Source: an uncultured Collinsella sp. (lineage in GTDB: Bacteria; Actinomycetota; Coriobacteriia; Coriobacteriales; Coriobacteriaceae). From it: a stretch of 64,000 nucleotides of DNA. The notes below the pieces were generated by a model. It searched no databases and had not been told where the DNA came from. It saw only the letters and a program-made list of their open reading frames with translations. How positions within the stretch are numbered: position 1 is the first letter of the stretch; every line of letters begins with the position of its first letter. The position numbers and the translations under genes are program-made. Positions 50,159-58,809 of this stretch are shown piece after piece. The DNA lies in contig CATXKN010000001.1 in assembly GCA_958370785.1 (NCBI GenBank), positions 372,001 through 436,000 of the forward strand, written 5' to 3'.

Positions 50159-50287
50159 CGTCTGCCCTCCTCAGCTCATAGCCTGTTTTTACCAGTACCG
50201 TCTTTTTCATTTAGCACCAAGCGACTGATTAGGCCTGGGCGATTCCATAAAAATTAGGGCGTCAAACGATCCATGCGTCTGCAAAAA

Positions 50288-50310
50288 GCCCGGGCGACAA
50301 CGGCCCGAGC
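50288..50310 (-). terminator. Intrinsic terminator after glk
   Basis: On the minus strand GCTCGGGC pairs with GCCCGGGC and is followed by TTTTTG. A separate perfect 11 bp stem (TTGGCGCAAAG / CTTTGCGCCAA, 50360-50392) lies nearer the stop. Confidence 0.8.
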
Positions 50311-50401
50311 TCCATGCGACTCCTGCCGAGGAGCCATATTCAGTTTGCCGCGCTAAACCTTGGCGCAAAGCATCCTGTCCCCTTTGCGCCAACGAGCGAA
50401 C

Positions 50402-51355
50402 TTATTTACCGGCGGCGCGCAGGGCTACGTAGGCGGCACCGATGATGCCGGCATCGTTGCCGAGCGAAGCGACCTTAATGGGCGTCTCACGCGAGGCGGA
50501 AAGCGCGTAGCGCTGGAAGTGCTCGCGGACCTTGTCGAGGTAGACATCGGCCGAAGCGGACGCGCCGCCACCGATCAGGAACATCTCGGGGTCAACCACG
50601 TTAGCAATAAGCGCCAGGGCACGGCCGAGATAGTCGGCCATGGTATCGGCAGCTGTCAGCGCGAGCTTGTCACCCTCGCGGCAGGCCTGGAACACGTCCT
50701 TGGAATCAGAAGGCCCGGTGAGCTCAATGGGCTCGACGCCAGCTTTCTTGCACTCGGCAAGGTAGTTGCTCACCACGCCGGTGGCGCTGGAATACTGCTC
50801 CAGGTGGCCATGGCCACCGCAGCCGCAGGTGCGCTCTTCAGCCGGGTTCAGGCACATGTGGCCAATCTCGCCGCCGGCGCCCACAACGCCCGATACCACG
50901 TCGCCGTTAACGATAACGCCGCCGCCCACGCCGGTACCGATGGTGACCATCACGACGTTCTGCACGCCCTTGGCAGAACCGAGCCAGGCCTCGCCCATGG
51001 CAGCGGCGTTGGCATCGTTCTCGTACTTAACGACCGCGTCGGGGCAGTGCTTTTGAATGGCGATCCTCAGCTCGGGCAGGTTGATGGCAATGTTGGCCTT
51101 GACCTTGGCATCGCCCGATGCCGGGATGGGGCACGGAACGGCCAGGCCAATGCCCGCCACAAAGGCACGCGGAATCCGTGCCTTGGCGACCACCTGGTCG
51201 ATAGCCTCGGTCACCGCGGCAAAGCCCGCAGCGTCAACGATGGGAGGCGTGGGCACGCTGGCCTTGGCAAGCAGGTTGCCGTCCTCGTCGAACAGGCCCT
51301 CCTTAACCGAGGTGCCGCCGACGTCGATGCCGATGTAATACTGCTTAGGTTCCAT
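50402..51355 (-). CDS. glk: ROK family glucokinase
   Basis: This enzyme phosphorylates glucose released inside the cell. The 317-residue protein has the ATP-binding IGIDVGGTSVKEGLFDEDG, GAGGEIGHMCLNP and the zinc motif CGCGGHGHLEQYSS of ROK sugar kinases. I start it at the ATG at 51355, with AAAGGTGGG upstream. ROK kinases also include N-acetylhexosamine kinases, but the motifs and length fit glucokinase. Confidence 0.88.
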   Translation of the reverse strand: MEPKQYYIGIDVGGTSVKEGLFDEDGNLLAKASVPTPPIVDAAGFAAVTEAIDQVVAKARIPRAFVAGIGLAVPCPIPASGDAKVKANIAINLPELRIAIQKHCPDAVVKYENDANAAAMGEAWLGSAKGVQNVVMVTIGTGVGGGVIVNGDVVSGVVGAGGEIGHMCLNPAEERTCGCGGHGHLEQYSSATGVVSNYLAECKKAGVEPIELTGPSDSKDVFQACREGDKLALTAADTMADYLGRALALIANVVDPEMFLIGGGASASADVYLDKVREHFQRYALSASRETPIKVASLGNDAGIIGAAYVALRAAGK

Positions 51356-51692
51356 GGGAGCCCACCTTTCTCGTTTAAACATTGCCTGTATGGTACCGCT
51401 CCCAAGGCAAAAACCTACCAAAAAGGGACAGGTTTGTTTTGGCAGGCTTTATCTGGGGAAACGCAGAGTACGAGATTCGGTTCGCTGGCCGCTATATCGG
51501 TTCGGTCCCGTCCTCGGACCGATCATTCCTCAACACGACACTACTCAGATGTTTATCATTTAAAACGCTCTGATGTTACAAGCGGGGCGTCTTTTGATTT
51601 TATCGTTCTCGAACTTTTCAATAACTCAATAGAGATACTTAGGCGTTGACTATACTTTCTTTTATTCTCAATCAAGTTGGAAAGGAGGTTCC
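51356..51692. other. Intergenic region between glk and a GntR gene
   Basis: These 337 bases hold the divergent promoters. A partial dyad ATCGGTTCGGTCC / GGACCGAT occurs at about 51498-51528. The AT-rich segment 51560-51670 precedes the GntR gene. I see no small gene. Confidence 0.5.
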
Positions 51693-52412
51693 TTGATTCC
51701 CAAATACGAGGCGATAGCTGCAGATATCCGTCGAAGCATCGAGGACGGCGCCCTTAAGCCGGGCGATAAGTTACCCACCGTCGTAGAGTTTTGCGAGCTC
51801 TATAGCGTTTCTAAGATCACCGTCAAACGTGCGATTGAGCAGATTACCGAGGAGGGCTTGATCACCAGTCGGCGCGGATCGGGCACCTACGTCAAGGACA
51901 CAGCGGGGCTTCCCGGCCAGGTGTTTTTCCAAGGCAAGAACGACCGCGCCCAAGGCTTTTCGTACGAGCATCGCGGGGAGAAGGTGACCTCGGTGGTCTA
52001 CGATTTCTCGATCGTCAATCCGCCGGCAGAGGTTGCGACCCAGCTGGGAATGGCCGAAGACGACTTTGCCTATCACATCGTGCGCGTGCGTCAGGCCGAC
52101 GAGAAGCCCATCGTTATCGAGCACACCTACATGCCCCTCGAGCTGATTCCGGGCCTTAAAAAGAAGGACCTGTACGGATCGCTCTACCGCTTCATCCGCG
52201 AGCAATGTGGCCTGAAGATTTCGAGCTTTCACCGTACCATTCGAGCCGTGGCAGCAACCGAGGAAGAAGCCGAGCGTCTGGACACCAAACCTGGCTCTCC
52301 CCTGCTCGAGCTCACCCAGATTGGCTTTTTGGACAGCGGCGCCGCCTTTGAGTATTTGGTCTCGCGCAACGTTGGCGACCGCTTTGAGTTGCACAACGTA
52401 ACGTTGGCATAG
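51693..52412 (+). CDS. GntR/UTRA regulator next to manA
   Basis: This 239-residue HutC-type repressor has a winged helix (PTVVEFCELYSVSKITVKRA) and a UTRA domain (residues of about 75-235). It starts at TTG 51693 with AAGGAGG four bases upstream. It is less like the two amino-sugar GntR proteins than they are like each other. Lying 75 bases before manA in the same direction, it probably senses a sugar phosphate of the mannose or glucose type. Confidence 0.9.
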   Translation: MIPKYEAIAADIRRSIEDGALKPGDKLPTVVEFCELYSVSKITVKRAIEQITEEGLITSRRGSGTYVKDTAGLPGQVFFQGKNDRAQGFSYEHRGEKVTSVVYDFSIVNPPAEVATQLGMAEDDFAYHIVRVRQADEKPIVIEHTYMPLELIPGLKKKDLYGSLYRFIREQCGLKISSFHRTIRAVAATEEEAERLDTKPGSPLLELTQIGFLDSGAAFEYLVSRNVGDRFELHNVTLA

Positions 52413-52486
52413 GTTTTTGTAGTCACGCGGGCGCTCGTTTTGAGCTGTTTTGTGCAACGCCCGCGCAACATAATGGGGGTATGAAC

Positions 52487-53419
52487 ATGTCCGATTTGAT
52501 TAAACTGACGCCGATCTTCCACGAGAAGATCTGGGGCGGCCGCCAGCTCGAAACCGTATTTGGTTACGATATTCCCGAAGGTCCCATCGGTGAGTGCTGG
52601 GCCATCTCGGCCCATCCCAACGGCGACTGCCAGATCGCTGAGGGCCCGTATGCGGGCCACACGCTTTCGTGGCTGTGGGCCGAGCACCGCGAGCTCTTTG
52701 GCAATTGCGAGGGCAAGGAGTTCCCGCTGCTCATTAAGATTCTGGACGCCAAGGACGACCTTTCGATCCAGATTCACCCCAACGACGAGTACGCCGCCGA
52801 GCACGAGAACGGCAGCCTGGGCAAAACCGAGTGCTGGTATGTGCTGGACTGCGAGCCCGGCGCCACAATCATCGTCGGCCAGCGCGCGCATGACCGCGCC
52901 GAGGCCGCACAGATGATCGAGGACGGCCGCTGGAGCGACATGCTCAACGTGTTACCGATTCACAAGGGCGACTTTTTCCAGATTGATTCCGGTACCGTGC
53001 ACGCCATCAAGACCGGCACGCTCATTTTGGAGACACAGCAGTCGAGCGACGTGACATATCGCCTGTATGACTACGATCGTCCCGGCACCGACGGCAAGCT
53101 GCGCCCGCTGCACATTGAGCAGAGCCTCGACTGCATCGACTTTGATGCTCAGGCTCCGACCGACGGCACCGTGACGGCGCCCGAGGTCGACGGCGTAACC
53201 GAGCTCGAGTCCAACCCCTGCTACACCGTCGATCGCGTGCGCGTTGACGGCAGCAAGACCCTCGACCAGCGCTGGCCCTTCATGTGCCTGTCGGTCATCG
53301 ACGGCGAAGGCACCGTCTGTGGCGACCCCGTCCACAAGGGAAGCCACCTGCTGGCTCCGAGCACCGTCAGCTCCATTGACCTCAAAGGCAAGATGGAACT
53401 GATCATCTCGCATCTCTAG
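52487..53419 (+). CDS. manA: Mannose-6-phosphate isomerase, class I
   Basis: This zinc enzyme interconverts mannose-6-phosphate and fructose-6-phosphate. The 310-residue protein has PIFHEKIWGGRQLET, LLIKILDAKDDLSIQIHPND with its metal-binding His, and FFQIDSGTVHAIKTG. The start at 52487 is favoured over the ATG six bases earlier because GGGGG is then seven bases away. Confidence 0.93.
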   Translation: MSDLIKLTPIFHEKIWGGRQLETVFGYDIPEGPIGECWAISAHPNGDCQIAEGPYAGHTLSWLWAEHRELFGNCEGKEFPLLIKILDAKDDLSIQIHPNDEYAAEHENGSLGKTECWYVLDCEPGATIIVGQRAHDRAEAAQMIEDGRWSDMLNVLPIHKGDFFQIDSGTVHAIKTGTLILETQQSSDVTYRLYDYDRPGTDGKLRPLHIEQSLDCIDFDAQAPTDGTVTAPEVDGVTELESNPCYTVDRVRVDGSKTLDQRWPFMCLSVIDGEGTVCGDPVHKGSHLLAPSTVSSIDLKGKMELIISHL

Positions 53420-53445
53420 GTCGCACCAACAACCCAAACGCAACA

Positions 53446-53479
53446 AGGGGCTCTCCCGTCCATGTACGGGAGAGCCCCT
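53446..53479. repeat. 14 bp perfect inverted repeat after manA
   Basis: AGGGGCTCTCCCGT (53446-53459) and its complement (53466-53479) form a hairpin 27 bases after manA. No T-run follows, so termination is doubtful but possible. Confidence 0.65.
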
Positions 53480-53583
53480 ACTCGTATCTATCTATCAGCC
53501 CACCCGGCTCTCCAGATCAAAAAGCGAACGGGCAAAGCAACGTTCGCAAGCTGCAGGCCAAAACGCCACAAGGAAGAGGGCGC

Positions 53584-53686
53584 GCCGGGGGCTTTGGTCG
53601 ATCGCGAGTTCCGCACGAGCCGGAGAGCACTTAATGTGCTCTCCGTGCGAGCAGGACTGTCCGAGCAGGCGACCAAAGCCCCCGGC
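53584..53686. repeat. Long nested hairpin 1 (103 bp) beside pcrA
   Basis: The outer stem is a perfect 17 bp pair (GCCGGGGGCTTTGGTCG at 53584-53600 with 53670-53686). The inner stem is a perfect 10 bp pair (CGGAGAGCAC / GTGCTCTCCG) around TTAAT. It follows pcrA on the minus strand by about 20 bases. The shape resembles a structured RNA or a compact palindrome. Confidence 0.7.
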
Positions 53687-53706
53687 ACGCCCGGTCAACC
53701 TCGCAG

Positions 53707-56610
53707 TTAGGCATTCAGCTTAACGATCGGCGCGAAGCCCTTCATCAACTTTTTGGTCTGGCCGGTCTTTTCGAATTGGACCTCGATCATGTCTCCAGCG
53801 ACCGAGATCACGGTACCCGTGCCAAAAGTCTTGTGGCTCACGGTATCGCCCGCGGCAAAGTCCTGCGATGCGCTGGCGCGATCGACCTTGCGCTCCACCG
53901 TCGGGGACACTTTGGACGAGGGCTTTTTGGCTCGCGGCGCACCCGAACCAAAGGTCGAGGCAACACGGCCGGCGTCGGGCGAAACCCCACGATGGCGCTC
54001 AGTCCCGTAACTGCTGCCGCCAAAGAAATCGTCAAAGCTCGATCCGCCGCGCGAACCGGAACCGCCGGTCGAACGCGTATGCGAACCGAACACCTTGCCG
54101 CCATACATATCCGAGCCCATGCCCGAGCCAAAGGTGCCGTGACGGTCGCCGCGCTTCTCCCAGCCCGTGCCCTCAAAACCGGCAGAGCCGATACCGCTAA
54201 ACTCGATATCCTCAAACGGAATCTCGTTGAGGAAGCGCGAGCGCGGGTTGGCAGAGGTCGAACCGTAGGTGCGACGCGTGGCCGCATAGGTCAAGAACAG
54301 TCGCTTACGGGCGCGTGTGATAGCGACGTAGGCCAGGCGACGCTCCTCCTCGAGCTTGCCCGGATCATCGCTGCCGCCAAAGTCGTGCACGTGCGGGAAG
54401 ATGCCCTCCTCCATGCCGGCCACGAACACCGCCGGGAACTCCAGGCCCTTAGCGGAGTGGATGGTCATCATGGTGATGGCATGCGTCTCGCCGGCCAGGG
54501 AATCCAAGTCGGAGCGCAGGGCCAGCCACTCCATGAGTGCCGGCAGCGCCTTACAGGTGAGCGGACCGTAGGTGCGCTCGATCTCGTCGGCATGCACGGC
54601 ACCCGCCGGCATCTCCGTCGGCGCGGCATACGCGTTGCCCGCGATGGCGGCGGCCAGGGCATCCTGCGGCGAGAGCGCCGGAGCGGCCAAGCTATCGAGC
54701 GGATTGGAACCTGCGGCATCGCGCGCGCCGACGAGTGCCTCAAACGAGGATGCCGGGGCAGACGGCCCCGGTTCGGGCGCAGGTGCGCTCACCACGACGG
54801 GCTCGGACTCGGTGCCGGCAGGCACGTCGGCAACACCAGCCGCGCGCAGCTCTTCCAAGCTCTCGAGCGTACCCTCGATATCCTCGTGCGTCTCTTCAAA
54901 TTCGGCAGCAACGCCCAAGAATTCCTGAATGTTCTCGGCGCGGCTCTCGGACTCCATGGTGCCCTCGGCGCGGAATGCCTGCAGCAGGCCCGTCTTGTCG
55001 ACAATCATCTCGACGACGTCCTTCAGCTCGCCGTCCATGCGGCGACCTTCGCGCACCAGCGACACAAAGCTCGACAGGCCGTTGCGGACCTTGGCGCTAA
55101 ACATGCCGGTCTCGGCGCACGCGATCTCGCAGGCCTGGAAGAACGAGCAACGGTTGTCGCGCGCCAGCTGCTCAATCTTTTGGATCGAGGTGGAGCCGAT
55201 ACCGCGGCGCGGCGTATTGATGACGCGCTTGACGCTCATCTCGTCGGCCGGGTTCACGATCATCTTGAGGTAGGCCATGACGTCGCGGATCTCGGCACGG
55301 TCGAAGAATCGCGTGCCGCCCACGATCTTGTAGGGCACGCCCGCGCGCAGGAACATATCTTCAAGAATGCGCGACTGGGCGTTGGTGCGGTAGAACACGG
55401 CGATGTCGTCGTAGCTCGTACCCTTGGCATGCAGCTTTTCGATCTCGCCGGCAATCCAGCGGCCCTCGTCGCGCTCGTCGCTCGCCTGGAATGCCTGGAT
55501 CTTCTCGCCGTCGCCCTCGGCCGTAAACAGGCGCTTGTCCTTGCGCTGCGAGTTGTGGCGCACCACGGCGTTGGCGGCGCTCAGGATATGGCCCGTAGAG
55601 CGATAGTTCTGCTCCAGCTTGACGGTCTTGCAGCCTTTAAAGTCCTTCTCAAAGTCCAGGATATTGGTGATGTCGGCGCCACGCCAGCTGTAAATGGACT
55701 GGTCATCGTCGCCCACGACCATGAGGTTTTGGTACTTGGCGGCCAGCAGGTTGGCGATCTCGTACTGGACGTGGTTGGTGTCCTGATACTCGTCGACGCT
55801 AATGTAGCGGAAGCGCTCCTGGTACTTGTCGAGCACCTCGGGGCGGGTGCGCAGCAGCTCGAGCGCACGCACGAGCAGGTCATCAAAGTCCATCGCGTTG
55901 GCGGCGCGCAGGCGGCGCTCCAGCTCTAGGTAGACCTGCGCGGCCTTTTTGTCGTTGGGGCTGTCGGCGGATTTGAGCATGTCCTCGGGCCCGATCATGG
56001 CGTTTTTAACCGAGCTGATCTTGCTGCGGATCATGTTGATGGGGAACTGCTTTTGCTCGATGCCGAGCGCCTGCATAATGTCGCGCACCATGCGCTTTGA
56101 GTCATCGTCGTCGTAGATGGTGAACTGACCGGTGTAGCCCAGCAGGTCGGCGTCCTCGCGCAGCATGCGCACGCACATGGCGTGGAAGGTGCACACCCAC
56201 ATGCCGCGGGTGCCACTGGGAATGAGCGCTGCCAGACGCTCGCGCATCTCGGCCGCGGCCTTGTTGGTAAACGTGATGGCCAGAACCTGCCAGGGCTTAA
56301 CGCCCAGGTCGCCAAGCATATGCGCGATGCGGAAGGTCAGGACGCGGGTCTTGCCCGAGCCGGCGCCGGCAAGGACCAGCAGCGGGCCCTCGGTGGTCAG
56401 GACTGCCTCGCGCTGGGCGGGGTTCAGACTATCGATATCGACGAGCGGCTTGGCGGGTTTGGGCGCCGGAGCCGGGGCGTCGTAGATGTCGAGCGGAACG
56501 AGCTCGGGTTCCGGCGCGGCGGGGGCGGTGTACGCATCGAGCGGCACGGGTTCCGGCGCGGGCGGCACGGGTACCGCGGCGTTCTTTTCCCAGGGCAAGG
56601 GCTGGGTCAT
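53707..56610 (-). CDS. pcrA: ATP-dependent DNA helicase PcrA/UvrD
   Basis: This SF1A helicase unwinds DNA in repair and replication. It has an unusual N-terminal segment of about 60 residues rich in Pro, with the repeats PVPLDAYTAP and LVPLDIYDAP. Then come the Q-motif SLNPAQREAVL, Walker A GAGSGKT, DEYQDTNHVQYEI, GDDDQSIYSWRGADI, TIHSAKGLEFPAVF and TRARKRLFLTYA. The start at 56610 has GAGGAG upstream. The C-terminal 150 residues carry Gly/Ser-rich spacers and a Tudor-like DTVSHKTFGTGTVISV. Confidence 0.93.
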   Translation of the reverse strand: MTQPLPWEKNAAVPVPPAPEPVPLDAYTAPAAPEPELVPLDIYDAPAPAPKPAKPLVDIDSLNPAQREAVLTTEGPLLVLAGAGSGKTRVLTFRIAHMLGDLGVKPWQVLAITFTNKAAAEMRERLAALIPSGTRGMWVCTFHAMCVRMLREDADLLGYTGQFTIYDDDDSKRMVRDIMQALGIEQKQFPINMIRSKISSVKNAMIGPEDMLKSADSPNDKKAAQVYLELERRLRAANAMDFDDLLVRALELLRTRPEVLDKYQERFRYISVDEYQDTNHVQYEIANLLAAKYQNLMVVGDDDQSIYSWRGADITNILDFEKDFKGCKTVKLEQNYRSTGHILSAANAVVRHNSQRKDKRLFTAEGDGEKIQAFQASDERDEGRWIAGEIEKLHAKGTSYDDIAVFYRTNAQSRILEDMFLRAGVPYKIVGGTRFFDRAEIRDVMAYLKMIVNPADEMSVKRVINTPRRGIGSTSIQKIEQLARDNRCSFFQACEIACAETGMFSAKVRNGLSSFVSLVREGRRMDGELKDVVEMIVDKTGLLQAFRAEGTMESESRAENIQEFLGVAAEFEETHEDIEGTLESLEELRAAGVADVPAGTESEPVVVSAPAPEPGPSAPASSFEALVGARDAAGSNPLDSLAAPALSPQDALAAAIAGNAYAAPTEMPAGAVHADEIERTYGPLTCKALPALMEWLALRSDLDSLAGETHAITMMTIHSAKGLEFPAVFVAGMEEGIFPHVHDFGGSDDPGKLEEERRLAYVAITRARKRLFLTYAATRRTYGSTSANPRSRFLNEIPFEDIEFSGIGSAGFEGTGWEKRGDRHGTFGSGMGSDMYGGKVFGSHTRSTGGSGSRGGSSFDDFFGGSSYGTERHRGVSPDAGRVASTFGSGAPRAKKPSSKVSPTVERKVDRASASQDFAAGDTVSHKTFGTGTVISVAGDMIEVQFEKTGQTKKLMKGFAPIVKLNA

Positions 56611-56827
56611 GGGCGACTCCTCATCTGACGGACGGCGCGCCTGCGGGCAGCGCCATAGTTTGAGCCGTACCAGTATACCGAGCCGCGCGGACACCGACGC
56701 AAATCACACCGCGACTCCGTGCGCCGCCGCCAAACCCGCCCCAGCGGATTTGGCGCAATGGGATCAGGTTACTTTGCACCAATCTATTGACAATCACGAA
56801 ACCGCCGATGTCATGGCAACGGCAGCG

Positions 56828-56927
56828 AGCGGCGGCCAGAGCGAACAAATTGGCATGAAAAGAGGGCGGCATAGACCTTTTGGTCATGCCGCCCTCTTTG
56901 AATGACAAGTTGTCGCTCTGGCCGCCG
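56828..56927. repeat. Long nested hairpin 2 (100 bp) beside uppP
   Basis: The outer arms are a perfect 16 bp pair (GCGGCGGCCAGAGCGA at 56828-56843 with 56912-56927). The inner hairpin (56859-56897) has arms AAGAGGGCGGCAT / ATGCCGCCCTCTT with T/A-rich flanks and would work as a bidirectional terminator for uppP. Confidence 0.75.
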
Positions 56928-56943
56928 CGCAGCGTCGACTAAG

Positions 56944-57924
56944 TTAGAGGCCGAGCATCGGCTCCAGAACAAAGAAGTATGCGAGCACTACGATGCCCAG
57001 GATGATGCGGTAAACACCGAAGCACTTAAAGTCGTGACGGCGGACGAAGCCCATGAGCCACTTGATGGCGATGAGCGAAACCACAAAGGCCACAACGCAG
57101 CCCACGCCCAAGATAGCGACCTCGTTGGCGCCGAACGTGCCGCCCTTGATGAAGTACTTGACCAGCTTGAGCGCACTCGCGCCAAACATGACAGGGATGG
57201 CCAGGAAGAACGTAAACTTGGACGCCACCGAACGCGTGCAGCCCAAAAGCAGGCCACCGATGATGGTGGAGCCGGAGCGCGATGTGCCCGGAATCAGCGA
57301 AAGCACCTGGAAGCAACCGATACCCAGCGCGGTCTTCCAGCTCAGATCCTCGAGCGTAGTGATGGAGCCAAAGTCCAGGCTATCGTCATCGTCCTCATCC
57401 TCAGCGGTAGCCGCGGCGGGCGCCGCAAAGTGCGCGCCGGCGGGGCGTCCGCCCGCCACCACAGCACGCGAACCAAACGAACCGGCAACGGCCATTTCCT
57501 CGCGCTTGCTCGCGCGCCAGTTCTCAATCACGATAAACAGCACGCCGTACACAATGAGCGCCAGCGCCACGACGGGAGCATTGTAGAAATGCTCCTCCAT
57601 CCAGTCGTTGAGCGGCAGACCGATCGCCGCAGCGGGAATGCAGCCGAGCACAATCTTGCCCCACAGCACCCAAGTGTCGCGACGGCCCTCCTTGCCCTTG
57701 CTGGGAGAAAACGGGTTAAGGTCGTAGAAGAACAGAACGCAGACGGCCAGAATGGCGCCGAGCTGAATCACGACTAGGAACATATTCCAGAACGTCTCGC
57801 TCACGTTCATCTTGACGAACTCGTCCACCAAGATCATGTGACCCGTCGACGAAACGGGCAGCCATTCGGTGATGCCCTCGACCAGGCCCATGAAGGCAGA
57901 TTTTAGAAGCTCAATGATATCCAA
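56944..57924 (-). CDS. uppP: Undecaprenyl-diphosphatase UppP
   Basis: UppP dephosphorylates undecaprenyl pyrophosphate at the membrane, recycling the cell-wall lipid carrier. The motifs GLVEGITEWLPVSSTGHM and LIPGTSRSGSTIIGGLLLG are intact. I start it at the TTG at 57924, with GAGGGGG five bases upstream; the frame runs further but without such a site. A 50- to 55-residue loop between middle membrane segments (ending EDEDDDDSLDFGSITTLEDL) is longer and more acidic than in typical UppP. Confidence 0.9.
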   Translation of the reverse strand: MDIIELLKSAFMGLVEGITEWLPVSSTGHMILVDEFVKMNVSETFWNMFLVVIQLGAILAVCVLFFYDLNPFSPSKGKEGRRDTWVLWGKIVLGCIPAAAIGLPLNDWMEEHFYNAPVVALALIVYGVLFIVIENWRASKREEMAVAGSFGSRAVVAGGRPAGAHFAAPAAATAEDEDDDDSLDFGSITTLEDLSWKTALGIGCFQVLSLIPGTSRSGSTIIGGLLLGCTRSVASKFTFFLAIPVMFGASALKLVKYFIKGGTFGANEVAILGVGCVVAFVVSLIAIKWLMGFVRRHDFKCFGVYRIILGIVVLAYFFVLEPMLGL

Positions 57925-58173
57925 AGGGACCCCCTCATTAGACACCCGCCGGTAGATGTTCTGCGGACGATGCGGGCGAGGTCCCATTATCAACCGTTGG
58001 CGGTGCGACCGCGCCTGCCCTTACCAAAAAACTCGCCCGTTCACAGAATTGCGAGCGGTCAAACCGAAATCCTTGGGTATAACTGCAACAAGATAAAGTG
58101 TCCGGCGGCCAACGCGCCCGCGCCCGCCCGACGCACGAGCCCCACGCCCGTGCGATAGACCAAGGAGGAAACC

Positions 58174-58611
58174 ATGAACGAGGGCTACACCAAGGTATTT
58201 GTTTCACTCGACGGTACTGAGCAGCAGGATTTTGTGCTCGCACGCGCCATCAAGGTCGCCGCGAACAACGGCGCTAAGCTGATTATCGGCCACGTCATCG
58301 ACTCCACCGCGCTCGAGAGCGCCGGTTCCTATCCGGTCGACCTGGTCAACGGCTTGGAGGAGGCCTTTAACAACTCCATCGCCAAGCAGCTCGAGGAGGC
58401 CAAGGCCAATCCCGACATTCCCGAGGTCGAGGTCATGATTCGTACCGGCCGCATTCGTGAGACGCTTAAGGATGAGATGCTCGACGTGGTCAAGCCCGAT
58501 CTGGTACTCTGCGGCGCCCGCGGCCTGTCCTCAATTAAGTACGCGCTTCTGGGCTCGATTTCGACGTTCCTGCTGCGCAATACGAACTGCGACATTTTGG
58601 TCGTGAAGTAG
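58174..58611 (+). CDS. Universal stress protein (UspA family)
   Basis: This 145-residue protein has the Usp fold with the ATP-binding signature G-x2-G-x9-G-S in CGARGLSSIKYALLGSIS. The start has AAGGAGGAAACC just before the ATG. It stands alone, with a divergent promoter region shared with uppP. Usp proteins are induced in stress and starvation. Confidence 0.93.
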   Translation: MNEGYTKVFVSLDGTEQQDFVLARAIKVAANNGAKLIIGHVIDSTALESAGSYPVDLVNGLEEAFNNSIAKQLEEAKANPDIPEVEVMIRTGRIRETLKDEMLDVVKPDLVLCGARGLSSIKYALLGSISTFLLRNTNCDILVVK

Positions 58612-58624
58612 GTTCCTTCCCGCC

Positions 58625-58715
58625 GGCGCAAGGCCTGCGGGGTTATCACGCCGACGTCCTCGCCGCTTCGCGGCTGCGGGATGTCGGCTTAGATAACCCC
58701 TCCCGGCCTTGCGCC
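58625..58715. repeat. Long nested hairpin 3 (91 bp) after the universal stress gene
   Basis: Paired segments follow each other inwards: GGCGCAAGGCC / GGCCTTGCGCC, GGGGTTAT / ATAACCCC, GCCGACGTCC / GGATGTCGGC (one G-T pair) and CCGC / GCGG. Short unpaired bases lie at matching places. It begins 14 bases after the stop and would make a strong rod-like RNA. Confidence 0.78.
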
Positions 58716-58756
58716 TTCGTCACCGTACTTCAGCGAGTTGGCTGATAAGAAAGATG

Positions 58757-58790
58757 GCGTGCCGCCCCGGTTGGGGCGGCACGCTTTTGT
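58757..58790 (+). terminator. Intrinsic terminator after the universal stress gene
   Basis: GCGTGCCGCCCC and GGGGCGGCACGC pair perfectly and are followed by TTTTGTTT. Confidence 0.93.
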
Positions 58791-58809
58791 TTGGGGCGGC
58801 GCTTTTTTG

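Noticed and set aside
53776..55929. A 717-codon open frame opposite pcrA
   Set aside because: It is complementary to conserved helicase motifs and has no ribosome site or domain of its own.
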